Source: Kalaharituber pfeilii (taxonomy: Eukaryota; Ascomycota; Pezizomycetes; Pezizales; Pezizaceae). From it: a stretch of 64,000 bases of DNA. How positions within the stretch are numbered: position 1 is the first letter of the stretch; every line of letters starts with the position of its first letter. The stretch is taken from contig WHUZ01000018.1 of assembly GCA_015179045.1 (NCBI GenBank), forward strand, positions 682,001 through 746,000, written 5' to 3'. Both the position numbers and the translations under genes were made by a program. The notes beneath the pieces are model-generated. The model searched no databases, was not told where the DNA came from, and worked only from the letters and a program-made list of their open reading frames with translations. Positions 14,764 to 26,090 of this stretch are shown here, one piece after another.

Positions 14764-16589
14764 GAAATAGATGTGGTTCACCTCGGGGTCGCCAGCCGAG
14801 CAGCTGCGTGAGAAATCGATTGAAGAAACCCGAACACGTGCAAGGGGGCTGCGGATCTATGGGGTGAGGCAATTACAGTAGTGCAATTCGTTCTGGTGCC
14901 GGTAATGTTTTTTTTTTGTTCATTCTGTAACGAATGTATAAAGAAATAAGAGCTTGGGCTCCCGTAGGATTCATATCAATATGATTGCATCGGCTATTCT
15001 CTTATAGAGCAGAATGTAGGTGCTCCCAGAAATACCGGGTTAGGAATGTGGGGAGGAGGGTATACGTAAGACTTGAGATAACCCATGTTCGTTTCACCAT
15101 ATCAATAGGGAGTTTATGCTATGTACCCAGGGATGCATCAGGGATTGAAGTCTTTTAGCGTGTGGCACAACCCTGAGCCTGGCAGAAAGTGTAGTTGAGT
15201 TTTTGCTTCGTCAGGGATGTGGATTTTCCGTTGTTTATTAGTAAGTGATGATATTCGATATTGCAAGCACTGGGCTTGGCATGAGACTACTGGCGCTCTC
15301 GTGTTAGCTTGGATCCCATGGAAATATTGGGTTGCATAGATCGCAACTCAATGGGCTCAGATATTCCCTGATTTGTGGTTGTCCATGTGATCCGAATTGT
15401 AGAATTGATTCCTGTTTTCAGAATGAAAATTGGATGAAAACTGATGAAGATAGATGGGGTCAAAACGAGGTCGTTTCCAGGGATCCAGACCCAGATGTCC
15501 CGGAAATTCCTTTCGTATGATAGGATTTTCTAGCGCGTGGCGCAGATGGCTCCCGGGAGCATTGCTGGCGCCAGCAAAAACCCCCCCTAAGAGAGAGCTT
15601 TGGCAACATCCCCGTAAGTTTCTCCCATAATGCTGCGCCACACCGTTGCTGTGACAACAACAGCTTTACATGAAACTCGGAGATGTTTGAAAAAGTCCCT
15701 GTGATTACGGGAAAAACTGTACATCTTTAAGCAATGCCTGCAACTATTTAATCAAGTCAGATTGCCTTCAAACTTTGTATAGTTAATACCTATTGTGAAA
15801 AACTGCCTTGATCCAATTTCACAGACACCAGCAGCACTACTTTCTCTATAACCTTTATTTACACAATTGCCATGCCTCAAGAGTAACCTCTTCAGCATCT
15901 GCCACCACTCAAATAGGTATGCCAAGCTCAGAAAGACTAGAAAAAAGGGACCCTGCAAGCTGAACCTGCTTCAGCAAGTCTGAATTGTTTTCTCCACCAA
16001 TTTCTTGTAGATAAGCCACTGTGAGTGTAGAAACTACTTGGAAGAGAGTACTGCAGGCTGAAACTGCTGCGAAATGCTGTAAATGCATGTGCATGGTTAA
16101 TGGCAGGTGGATTTATTGCGGTAATTGGTACGGGGATATTAACGGACCAAACCTCTCATTTGCAGAATTCCTGCGAAGATGACTAATACAATACGGGCAA
16201 AATGTACGGGAATGTTGCCAAAGCTCTCATTAAAACAATTCTCTTCTTGTTCATATTGATGTAGCGGAGCAGTCGCAGTGACTTGGGATGGTGTACTATG
16301 GCCTAACGGCTGGTGACATAGAATAAGAAATGTTGGAATGCTTGACGAGTGTTCGAACCGTGGTATTTCATTCGATAAGAGTATCAGTGTAACGGCACAG
16401 TGTAACCAGACTAGGGATTCAAACATGAATTTGATTTGCAAAATACTATTATTCTGGTTGCTTTGAAATATGACATTTGTGACTGGTGGATTGGGGTTAG
16501 GTTTCGGAAAGAAAATATGGAGAACGTTGGTCCTTTTTCCTCCAATTCAAATGTTGCAATTGGAGCATCGACTGTTAACTTAACTCTGT

Positions 16590-16623
16590 ACATTTTAAGG
16601 TGCAACCAGACTAACATTTTAAG
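16590..16623 (-). repeat. Micro-insertion copy 3 (14 bp between 10-bp direct repeats)
   Basis: Perfect 10-bp direct repeat ACATTTTAAG at 16590-16599 and 16614-16623 encloses GTGCAACCAGACTA (16600-16613), which on the minus strand is TAGTCTGGTTGCAC, the family end sequence. Confidence 0.68.
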
Positions 16624-17190
16624 TCTAGCTGAGAAGCATAGGTCGTGCGCATGCGCGTCAGGTTCATGGCAGTACTTAAGCCACGGCTTGAAATGTAAGC
16701 AAAGATTGGAAACTGGCAAGGTATACGGAGTAGCTCTCGGCCTTGCAATGCTGGAGTAACTTGACTACCTAGCATTTGATAATATGTGTGACATGACTGG
16801 CGTTGATTGTAAGCATCATCGCATATCGGGTAATCGATCTGTGCAGATTAATCATCGATTTGAAATACTCGCATGCCGCCTCCAAATCGTCAAAAATGTC
16901 CGCAAGAAATCGCGAAAGCCTGGGTGCCCGCAGCTATGAAAGACTCCATATTGGACATTCCAAGGGCTAGCTCAGGACAGCTCAGGACTAGCAGCGGGAG
17001 ACTGTGGGCCAGTCTGGTTACGAGAACTACCTCCAAGTACCGTATTATTTCGAATTTTAGAACTTCCCGCTAGATGGTTGAAATCTACTGAACTCGGTTT
17101 GGCATACAGCAAGGGTTATGATGCTACACCTGAATGAAGCATAATACAAGGTCAAAGCAGAGTGAAATATACATTCGTAGAGTCCTCACC

Positions 17191-17925
17191 TACAGTCAGA
17201 CCTTGCTATAACGAACCCCGCTATAGCGAAAACCTTGCTATAACGAACACACTGCTCTCGGCGATTTCCCTCTCCGCCTATTCTGCCCTTGCTATAACGA
17301 AATCCCACCAAATAACGAAACGAAAAAAAATTTAGGGGAAGTTATTTCTGTCTACATACAAATTGTTCTTGCTATAACGAAAAGTGGCAAATGAAATCTA
17401 TAGAAACACCCCTAGCGATCCACTAAGCTACTCTTATATCCTTGCCTGCGACGAATAGCAAAACCTAAATGTTTATAAGAATTTTATACATGAAGATAAT
17501 GACATTCATAAAATGCCTATGAAACTCATTCAAGGTCTCTTTTAGGTGTTTCAGCTCTTATCTTTCTTGCATAGATAATCTGATGCTTCTCAAATTTACT
17601 TGCTGCCCACTGCTTGTTAGTAGTTGTTGACATCTTGACTGTTCTCATTACTGAGTGCTTGTCGGGACCGAAGGCAGTCCGTTACAGATTCTATTAGTTC
17701 AAGATTCACTTATGCTTTATTTTATAGTCTCGAATATTTCTTGATTTGGTTATTTCCTATGCTAGTAAGTCAATACGAAATGTGCTGCAATAGCTGTTGA
17801 GGAGTCTGAACTCAGCTGCCAAGGTTGAATGACTAATTTGTCACAATTTTCTATAACGAAAACCTTTCTATAACGAAAAGAAAGGGCCAAATTTTACGTG
17901 TTCGTTATAGCAAGGTCTGACTGTA
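17191..17925. mobile_element. Pogo/Tc1-mariner-like MITE, non-autonomous
   Basis: Terminal inverted repeats CAGTCAGACCTTGCTATAACGA... at 17193 and its complement ending at 17923 bound a 731-bp element. Both sides are flanked by TA (17191-17192, 17924-17925), the target duplication of the Tc1/mariner/pogo superfamily. The terminal CAGTC...CTATAACGAA type is familiar from pogo-like elements. Inside, TATAACGAA-like units recur near both ends (about 17204-17240, 17288-17320, 17370-17382 and 17851-17880), resembling subterminal transposase-binding sites. There is no transposase frame. Confidence 0.85.
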
Positions 17926-19361
17926 TGAGTACACCTCATCCGTCTAGCACTAGGTTCTAAAATTCAAAATAATACAGCTTGGTTGCCACGACCTCACCCG
18001 CAGCACAGCCCATATGGCTATAAATAAAGCACTTCATGCTTCTTGGCAGGAACGTTCCTGGCCTGGCAGTCCCTTGCAGGATAGCATATACGGATAAAAC
18101 TCTGCACGACTAACAAGTCCTGTCACTGACGGAGCCAGGTCCGTGATCATCTATCGTACAAAGAGAAGACATCCTGTTCTCTGGTCTTGTGACACACGCT
18201 GAATTTTGACATGTATCTCTTTATTCTCCACATCTTTCTGGTTGCGATGAAATATATTTTATCCACGCAGGTCATTATACTGATTATGAAGACTGTTAGA
18301 AGTGCCTGCGACGGTAGTGCCTGCAATTGGTGCAGTAGCCTTTCTATACTCACCGGGGGCTCTGCCCTGCGCAGCCATCCGGCGACGGAAATACAAACAG
18401 CCGTTGTTGTGCTGGCTCTCCAGAAATCCCGTGGACGCGTCGTCAGCGCTTACCGCATATCATAGTGCTAAAAAGTATTCTATCTTCGCTTTTAGGCGTG
18501 AGGCGTATGAAGCCCAAGTGGTATGCTACAGTACTCGTACCTAATGCAACCGCTGCGATTGGCTGGCCGGCGCTGGGCTATTCTGAGCCAGGGCTGCTGT
18601 CCGGAGCGGTGATATTACATAATCTACGGACTCGCAGTCGCTAAGTCTAAATAGCAACTTGCACTGGTTTTGGTGCCATCATTGTGGAGCTGTCTGCGAA
18701 GTAAAACGACGTAATTACACCCCCCCTCGGCCTGCCAGGCCGCTGAAGGCCGTTCAAGTACCTGCGCCACATCGGTCTCCCCCTTGGTGCTAGGCCGGTG
18801 GGGATCTTGCAATTCACCAACCCCCCTGCAGCCCTAGGATGCGTGCGAACCTGCGTTTGTGTGTGAGAAGCAAGAATGAGCACCCTGGACTGTGGGAGGT
18901 GGATAAAGCACCGCAATACAGACCAAGTTAAAATTATATATACCCCGTGCAACCGCCCTCTGGAGCCAGCCTGCGTCTCTGTCCTCTAACCAGCCCTTTT
19001 CTTTATATTTTTGTTCTTACTGATTTGTGCTGTCCTCGTGCGTCATTGTACTCTTGCACAGTCAGACAGATTTGGTAGTCGAACTTCATCTTCGGCATTG
19101 CACGTTCCATTCCTCTCACAGGAGTTCTCTTGCTACTTGTACAACATCTCGCGCACCTCGGGCCTTCTAGCTACAAGTACCAGTTCATATCCTTCACGCC
19201 CCTCTTTTGCACCTTCTCGTGCTTCGGTCTTTGTTCAGCTTGCAATTAAACTGCAGACAATTGCTTCACGCATATCACCTGTCGTTGGATAACCTGACAC
19301 CCACAAGCCGAGGAAGATATCATAATTGAGCAATCCACAGTTTCACACGTAGTCGGGGCAG

Positions 19362-21214
19362 ATGGTTTCTATTAAGGGCCTTAGCGCTGCCCTTCTGGCT
19401 TGGGGTACGTACTGCCCACCCTGTTAATTACCTTCATTTTTCTGTGTAAAAGTGCCTGACCGGAATGGATAAACTATAGCAACGATTGCAAATGCATTCT
19501 GCATTGATGGCGGTGTGAACATTTGCTTAAATGCAAATGTACCTGTTACGGCTACCGAAGACCTTTACTTCCAGATTACCGCACCTGTCAGTGCAGGTTG
19601 GGCAGGCGTTGGAATTGGTAACCGCATGAGGAACGCGTTGATATTTGCCATATACCCTGCGACGGATGGGAATAATGTCACATTGTCTCCAAGAATTGGC
19701 CGGTTAGTTGCTCTGTTAAGGCGTGTAAAGCTTTAACATGATACTAATTTAGATTTAGGGGAAACTTTGAGCCCGAGCCCGAGAGTTCTATCGATATTGA
19801 CATCTTGGGCGGCACCGGGATTAAGGATGGGACGATGACCGTTAACTTTGTCTGTCAGTTAACCGCGCAATAATCCTTTTACATTCACACTGATTCTTAT
19901 TCATATCCGTATAGGCCACAATTGCCGCAGGTGGTCTGGCGGAAAGATTGACGTGACGTCCAGCACTCAACAATTCATTTGGGCTATAGGCGATGGTGAT
20001 AACTACGCGTCGAACGAACGCAGTGCCTCAATCCGGCAACACAGGAGCCGAGGAGGCTTCTTTCTCGACCTCCCCGCTCTCACCAATGGCAACGGAGGGA
20101 ATCCATTCTTGTCTAATAATGGGAGCACAAACGGTAATAACCAGACTGACAATAACTCCGGAAATAACAATAATAACAATGGAACTAACGATGGCAATAA
20201 CAACGAAGATGGCGGAAGAAACGGTGGAAGCGGCGGAGGATCATTAGCATCTTCCCTGAGGAAGGAAGATAAGACATTGATTGTACATGGTATGGCTATT
20301 GCAGTTGCTTCTTGGCTCGCTGCTACATTTTTATAAAGCACAGGACTTGTGTATTGACATTGATGGACTGGGTTTCTTCTTTTACGATGCATGGGTGAAT
20401 GGGTATACCCTCACGCATCATCTCTGTTTTGCCTTTCCTGTTGCTTATATCCACAAATCCTGTGTACAATTCTCCCTATAATGTTGTGCGGGACACGTAT
20501 AACACTTCTCCTTCTTCCCCTTATTCCATAAGGTTACCCATATTCTTTCTCACTTTCTGTTATCACTTTCAATTAGTCAAAGAAGAACCGCCATAGTAAT
20601 ATCAATTATCAATATTTCTCTACAGGTGTCCTCATGGCTGTCTCCTTCCTCATCTTCTTTCCCCTCGGCGCCATCATCATTCGGTTCCTCGCACAGGTCT
20701 TTCCGCGCCCAGTTCCCTTGTACCTTCACGCAGGACTCCAAATCACCACCTTCCTCCTTACCATCATCGGAATGGCATTCGGCATCTATACGTCCGACCT
20801 CAACGGCACACACTGGGTCAGCCCCCATCAGTTTCTTGGTATAGTGCTTATGTCTCTCTTGTTCCTACAGATACCGCTCGGAATTATCCACCACGTGAAT
20901 TTCAAGAGCACCGGGGGAAGGACATGGTGGAGTCATCTGCATATTTGGAATGGAAGGGTGGTGGTATTGGTCGGGATTGTGAATGGGGCCTCGGGCTGCG
21001 GCTGGCGGGGATCAAGAAGAGAGACTTGGGGGGTGTGATAGGAAAAGTGGATAAGGGGTGGGTCGTGGCGTATGCGGTTGTCGCGGGGGTGGTGGCATTG
21101 GTGTATTTTGCAGGGTGGATGGGGAAGGCGTTGATGAGAGGGGCGAAAGCGAGCGGGAGGGAGAAGGAAGGGAAGGGAGGCAATTTTGAGGATAGAGGAG
21201 GGGTATATCAGTGA
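19362..21214 (+). CDS. DOMON domain-cytochrome b561 membrane protein (one-base frameshift)
   Basis: Likely a membrane redox protein: an extracellular DOMON domain (often haem-binding) joined to a b561-type transmembrane electron-transfer domain; such fungal proteins resemble cellobiose-dehydrogenase-type oxidoreductases. Exons: 19362-19404, 19480-19702, 19759-19853, 19915-20289 and 20626-21214. A signal peptide (MVSIKGLSAALLAW...) precedes the DOMON part (LYFQITAPVSAGWAGVGIG, DGNNVTLSPRIG). An Asn/Gly-rich linker follows (~20085-20245), then hydrophobic helices with the conserved histidines LIVHGVLM, LYLHAGLQI, HWVSPHQFLG, IHHVNF and HLHIWNGR. The frame breaks once near 20985-20988: GIVNG must shift to GLGLRLAG to continue to the last helix and the stop at 21214. 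One added G in the GGGG run gives 441 aa in frame. Confidence 0.85.
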
Positions 21215-21701
21215 AGAGAGAATGGTATCAAGGTAATTAAAAAGGTAGGTATCCATTCTGGCGCACATTTTTGGGGGCAACTTTACGATTTAGATTTTTA
21301 TGCTTCTGACGTCTGTTTATGGAATGGTATGCGATTCAATCTTTTTCTTTTCCTTTAATATTGGTATTGGCATTGTTTGTCGACTGTCGTTGTATATTTT
21401 GTTGCCTTGCATGGGGGAACTCTGGGTAGGATACCGTGCCTTTATAAAGTTTTTTATCAAGTCCAAGAGCATTGCTTTTTAACATTTTTTCTTTTCTTCT
21501 GTTTTCTTTTTGACTCTTCATATGAGATTGAGGAAATATGAGGAGGGTATTTTGTTGATTCTTTCGTTACTATTGGGAGCACGTATTAATTTCATCATTC
21601 GTTGGGTGACATCTGGCAGCTTATAGTCATGAAATCAGAGAGCTTGAGAAAAGCCCATTATTGGTATTCATAATCTTTTTTTTCTTTCTCCTAGTTCTTA
21701 T

Positions 21702-22459
21702 TAGCGGTGGTCATCAATTATCTACAGTAAAGTAAATGGAACATTTGTACATTTCATATCCCTGTACGTCTAGCCATTTGTGGCCGGCAATTGATGACCG
21801 GTCCAAAATGAAAAAAAGCTAAAGCTTGTACTCTGTAATTGTAGTCTCATTCACCCCTACCCCGCATATCAACACAACTACAGATTCGCAATGCCTCGTA
21901 TAAGCCAAAAAGCGTCAATACAGAAGAAAATAGATGCTGAAATCGATGTTTTGATGACAACAATGGAGTATGATTTAGATTTGGAGTTTGACTCAGTGTA
22001 CAGTTCAGAGGAAGAAGAGGAGGACTTAGAGGAGCTTCAGGAGCTAGTAGATAGGAGTGATCATATTGTAGCTAATTGATATCTCAACCATGGCAAAAAA
22101 CTCTGCTAGAAGGCAAGACTTAAATATTCTATCAAAATTGATTAATTAATATCCAGATCCAGCATTTCTTGCTATTTTTCAGATGCAAAGAGCCTCCTTT
22201 TGGTGCCGTGCGGTGCGGAGTGGTGTGGGGTTGCGCTGAGTGGGGGCGGTTCGTAGCAAATCTAAAGTAAAGTACAGTAAATGTTTTTCCAAAAGTAACG
22301 GGACTATTTCGTGCTGTAGATTTTTCAGAAATGTACTGTGATAGTGTACCTTACTTTACATTTCAGGGCGGAACATAGCCAATGGGCATTGTTGCCAAGA
22401 CGCGAAAAATGTACAAATGTTCCATTTACTTTACTGTAGATAATTGATGACCACCGCTA
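21702..22459. mobile_element. 754-bp TIR transposon remnant
   Basis: A long terminal inverted repeat, about 49-52 bp and essentially perfect, begins GCGGTGGTCATCAATTATCT at 21704 and ends as its complement at 22457. TA lies just outside on both sides; a 3-bp ATT flanks it as well if the outer A/T is counted in the repeat, so superfamily (Tc1/mariner or PIF/Harbinger-like) is open. Inside are a small acidic open frame (21891-22079) and several TACAGTAAAG-type subterminal motifs. There is no catalytic DDE domain, so the element cannot move on its own. Confidence 0.85.
21891..22079 (+). CDS. Small acidic ORF inside the TIR element
   Basis: 62 codons: a basic start (MPRISQKASIQKKIDAEID) followed by a strongly acidic stretch (SSEEEEEDLEELQELVD). 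It lies wholly between the inverted repeats, so I infer it is the 5' remnant of a transposase gene whose catalytic part was deleted. I do not recognise the family. It could also be a chance frame. Confidence 0.4.
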   Translation: MPRISQKASIQKKIDAEIDVLMTTMEYDLDLEFDSVYSSEEEEEDLEELQELVDRSDHIVAN

Positions 22460-25237
22460 TTATCTTATTATATATAATACCCTATAGTGCACTCTTCAGG
22501 GATTTATCTCCCTACGGCTTTGTCCGGCTCTGGAAGACAAAATCCACCAGGTTCCCTGTATTATAATCCGATTTTTACACACTTTATGGGACAGGGCTTA
22601 AATCCCCGACGGGATTATGACAGTTGATTCTTATGCTTTTTAGGTTATTTATTTTTATGTATATACCATGCTCTGGCCTATGCCTATACGGACTATGTTA
22701 TATATTACTTAAATAATATTAATGTAAGGTATCATAAACATTTCTCTTCAGAAGTTCACGCTGCGAAGACCCTTGGGCCCGAAGCTGGTTGGCACGACCG
22801 TAGCCCGAAGCGTCGCCTGAGTTCAATGATGAGAGAACATACTATGCAGCCATTGATACCACATGTCGCACCCATACACCCACGTGAGGAAATATCAAAA
22901 AAAGCTTAATTTCGTTGATGAAAAAAAAAACTATGGAAGAAATCTCGAGATAGCAAGGATGACTATCACCAGCTTTGGTAAAAGAGGTCCAAGCACTCCA
23001 TACAGCTGTGAATGTGAGATATCTTCTGTACAGTACGTATTAGAAAAGAGCTGTATATAATGCTCTATAAGGCAGCACCAAATAGTAACTAGCATCTGCA
23101 TATATAGCTAGCTTGCAGTAACCAGATACATAGCTGTCTCTTGCTGTTAGATATCACCTATGGGAGCTATTGATTAGATTCCCTCAGAGGCCTGCAGAAA
23201 TACCCTCAAATTAATACTACATAAGATATCCAAAATCAGTAGTTTTGTTGGAAGATCAAATCCCCTGACTTAATGTGGAAAATAGAAGCCTTCGAATACT
23301 TCATACTGAAAGAATAATAATTATCAGTGAAATAACAGGACAAATATCCCTTTTGGTAGACCAAGGATTTTCTCGAGGATTTAAAATCCCTGTTTGATCA
23401 CTGAAAAATGGGGACAGGGCTCAGATATCCCCATTTTCCAGTATCACATTCCCCATTCTGTATGATAGTTAATTTGTTAGAAAAAGTAAAACTTGGTGTG
23501 AACTACAGTTTAGAGTTCTTTTGCAGTTACACTCTGGTAGAGGAGTAACTGAGTGTATATCATAAGCCTGAAGTACCATTGTAACCAGAGGCCGGAACAC
23601 CAGAGGCCGGAGTGATCATTCAAATTAGAGGCTGGAGCATAATATACCATATGCTCAGTGCAGTTGTATGGTATGTTTGGCTCACTCCAACACATTTTCA
23701 CTGTTGAGCATCCTCATTATCTATTGAATACTGCTGCTGGATACTGCACCGGCTGCTGGACTAGTATCCCAAGTTGCCAGAAGCTCTTAAACTTACCAAG
23801 GACGACATCAATGCCTACTGCATTTTGAGAATTTTAAAAGTCAGTCCTCTGCAGTTGCTTGTTTAATGCGCGTGCACCTACGTATCTCTGTGGAGCTGTA
23901 TGGATATCGGCAGAGGGTAATGCATCTGTGCAAACAAGTAGCTATACATTGCTTTTATGTCAAATGCAGGTACTCTCCATGTCTTGGTAATCCATTCAGG
24001 AGCCATCACATGGATAAATAGTTCTAGCAATACTAAACATGGATATACCCCATCCCTCACGTGGCCAGAACCCACAGAGACGGGGGCGATTGAGTACGAC
24101 AAGTTCTTGTGGAGATCTGGTGCAGGTTCAAACTTGCAAGATACTTCTTATCGTACCAACTTGTCTCTGCACAGCACTAAATCTGTGCTCGCCCAGAGTC
24201 GGTTGTCCATAGCAACGGGAGGAGCAAGAGCTGTAAACAAGAAGCTCCGGTGTAAATATGTACGAAAAGAGGCTTAATTATAAATACAAGGAAGTAATAT
24301 ATATCCCAGCATAATTGCGTTTCTTTGTTGCACTGCACATACGTACATGTGATCAACCTGTTCCTCGCCATTTCCCCAGAATTCCGAATCCAGATTCTCC
24401 GCTTGATCGTGCTTCCACAGGACCGCAACGTCCCATGAACGCGGGGCATCCCCCCCCTGCTGCTTTGCTCGTACTGTTGCTGATAACGGTGCCAGCGCGA
24501 AGATCGTGGGCCGGAGCTGCTGCACGAGTGCACATCGTGCTCTCGAGTATGTATGCAAGCGATCGACCGCGCAACTGGGCGATACTGTAAATGCGGCAAA
24601 GGCCTTCCCACGAGTAGCGTGGCGCGCGCTGCAGCTGAGGGCGAGGAGAAGCAGATCAACTGGGCCCCACGGCCAGCCAGCCAGCTTCAGCTTCATTCAG
24701 CCTACCTATTAGCCTTGTCCCCCGCAAGCAGCACCATCGCTCCTCCCCCCCCCCATCGTCATCAGCAATGCATCCAGCGCCGCACTGAAGCTTCTCAATC
24801 CGTTTCGTTTCTTTCGTTCATGTTGACACTTTTTTCCTTTCAATTTGGCCATTGGGCAGTCGATCGAGACGTGAAGGCCTCTACGCATCGCTCTGTGGGC
24901 GCCTCTTCTGGCTGCAGCCAGTCACCATTCGGCTAGAGCGAAGAAAGACAACGGCGTCGCCACATCTTCTTCACCTCTCCCTACGTAGGTCTAGAGTATA
25001 CTGGCTCATTGTCCGTTTAAGGTATTCACCAATAAGAGTCCTTTCACCGTTACGCTCGTCTCTTATTCATCCCCAGCCAACGTTCTACGGCGCTTATTCA
25101 GTTCAATCATCTACAATTCATCGATTCTTTCAAATGCTCATCGCAAATAGATCGCCTGTTCAGTTCAAAATCTACTAGTGCACTCCCCTGCTAAGCATAC
25201 CCCCGACTGCCATATATCGGGCCGTCAATTATAGAGC
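22460..25237. other. Gene-poor region with micro-insertion and short tandem repeats
   Basis: No supported gene. A direct repeat of about 15 bp with core ACCAGAGGCCGGA occurs at 23584-23613, with a weaker third copy to 23633. The open frames at 23957-24277 and 24177-24659 lie on opposite strands and match nothing I know. The last 500 bases are rich in C and T and probably contain the promoter and 5' UTR of the gene at 25238. Confidence 0.5.
22777..22811 (+). repeat. Micro-insertion copy 4 (17 bp between 9-bp direct repeats)
   Basis: Direct repeat GCCCGAAGC at 22777-22785 and 22803-22811 encloses TGGTTGGCACGACCGTA (22786-22802). TGGTTGGCACGACC is the central part of the 32-bp copies at 14.7 and 50.7 kb, but the outer TAGTC is missing here. 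Confidence 0.55.
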
Positions 25238-26090
25238 ATGTACCAAACAGTACTGTCGCCAGCCCATCACCCACTACCAACGATGAACCTGGAGGGAGAA
25301 CCCACAGCCTCTCGGTTCAAACGAAAATCATCTTGCAGTTTACAGAACGACTATGAGCTCTCCGCGGGCATGGAGCGAAGTTGTTCTCATGACACTAAGG
25401 TTGGAAGTCATTTCTCGTTCTTGTAAACTGAGAAGCTAATTAATCACACATTTGCAACAGAGACGAAGAATCCCAGAGAATGCTCACCTTGAACTTATAC
25501 CCTCTATGGTTACTCCATCTTCATCTCCTATGAGGCCCGGGCAAGCATGGTGTCATCAAGATCAGTCCCAGCTTAATTCATACTTCCATCCACTACCCTC
25601 ACAGTCGTTTTCGTTTCCGAACTTTCATCAAGCTAATGTGCAACATCCCCAATTACAACTAAATACTCCACCGTTTGACTCACCCAGTGGTTTTGAACAA
25701 CTTGCTGTAGTCGATAGTGCCGAGGATATGATGTTGGACGACGATGACACTCCAAATACTGAAATTGCCTCAGATATGCATAGGGCGCAACATCACTGGT
25801 TTAAACTGCCTAGGGGCAGTCGCACCGCTCCGCCGAGCCCGATAACACCAACTGTCATAGCCATGGACGCTATCCAGCAAACGGATACCCTCGAAATGCT
25901 AGTCGCTCAGGAGCGGAGGCAAGAGGACGTGGAGGATCCGATGGCCAAGTTATGGTCCGGAGGCAGGAGCCATAGGAAGAATCTTGACAGGCAGGTGAAA
26001 GGATTTAAGATGGGTTTTCTTGAGGGATGTGAAAAGTGCAGGAACAAGGAAACGGGTCATTTTGGACACTTTGTGATGGCCAAACCTTGA
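25238..26090 (+). CDS. Uncharacterised protein, two exons
   Basis: Exons 25238-25399 and 25461-26090 join in frame across a 61-nt intron (GTTGGA...TTGCAACAG) to give 263 aa. The first half is rich in Ser, Pro and Gln and looks disordered. The C-terminal ~60 residues are denser and may be the conserved part: DPMAKLWSGGRSHRKNLDRQ, then KGFKMGFLEGCEKCRNKETGHFGH with a CEKC pair followed by HFGH, which could hold a small metal site. I do not recognise the family. A later in-frame ATG at 25262 is an alternative start. Coding status rests on the clean intron, the long frame and low-bias composition, not on homology. Confidence 0.7.

Larger units (their letters stand above)
13406..19361. other. Gene-poor 6-kb region
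   Basis: No supported protein gene. The open frames at 13948-14268, 14174-14514, 16436-16759 and 18647-18952 are short, overlap on opposite strands and match no family I know. The region holds two micro-insertions (14713-14763, 16590-16623), further isolated AACCAGACTA-type motifs (16404, 17014), a 10-bp tandem AGCTCAGGAC pair (16972-16991) and a pogo-like MITE (17193-17923). The last 300 bases are probably promoter and 5' UTR of the DOMON-b561 gene. Confidence 0.6.

Noticed and set aside
16398..17024. A 620-bp transposon between AACCAGACTA (16404) and CAGTCTGGTT (17014)
   Set aside because: In the orientation of the short copies these ends point away from each other, and no matching target duplication is visible.
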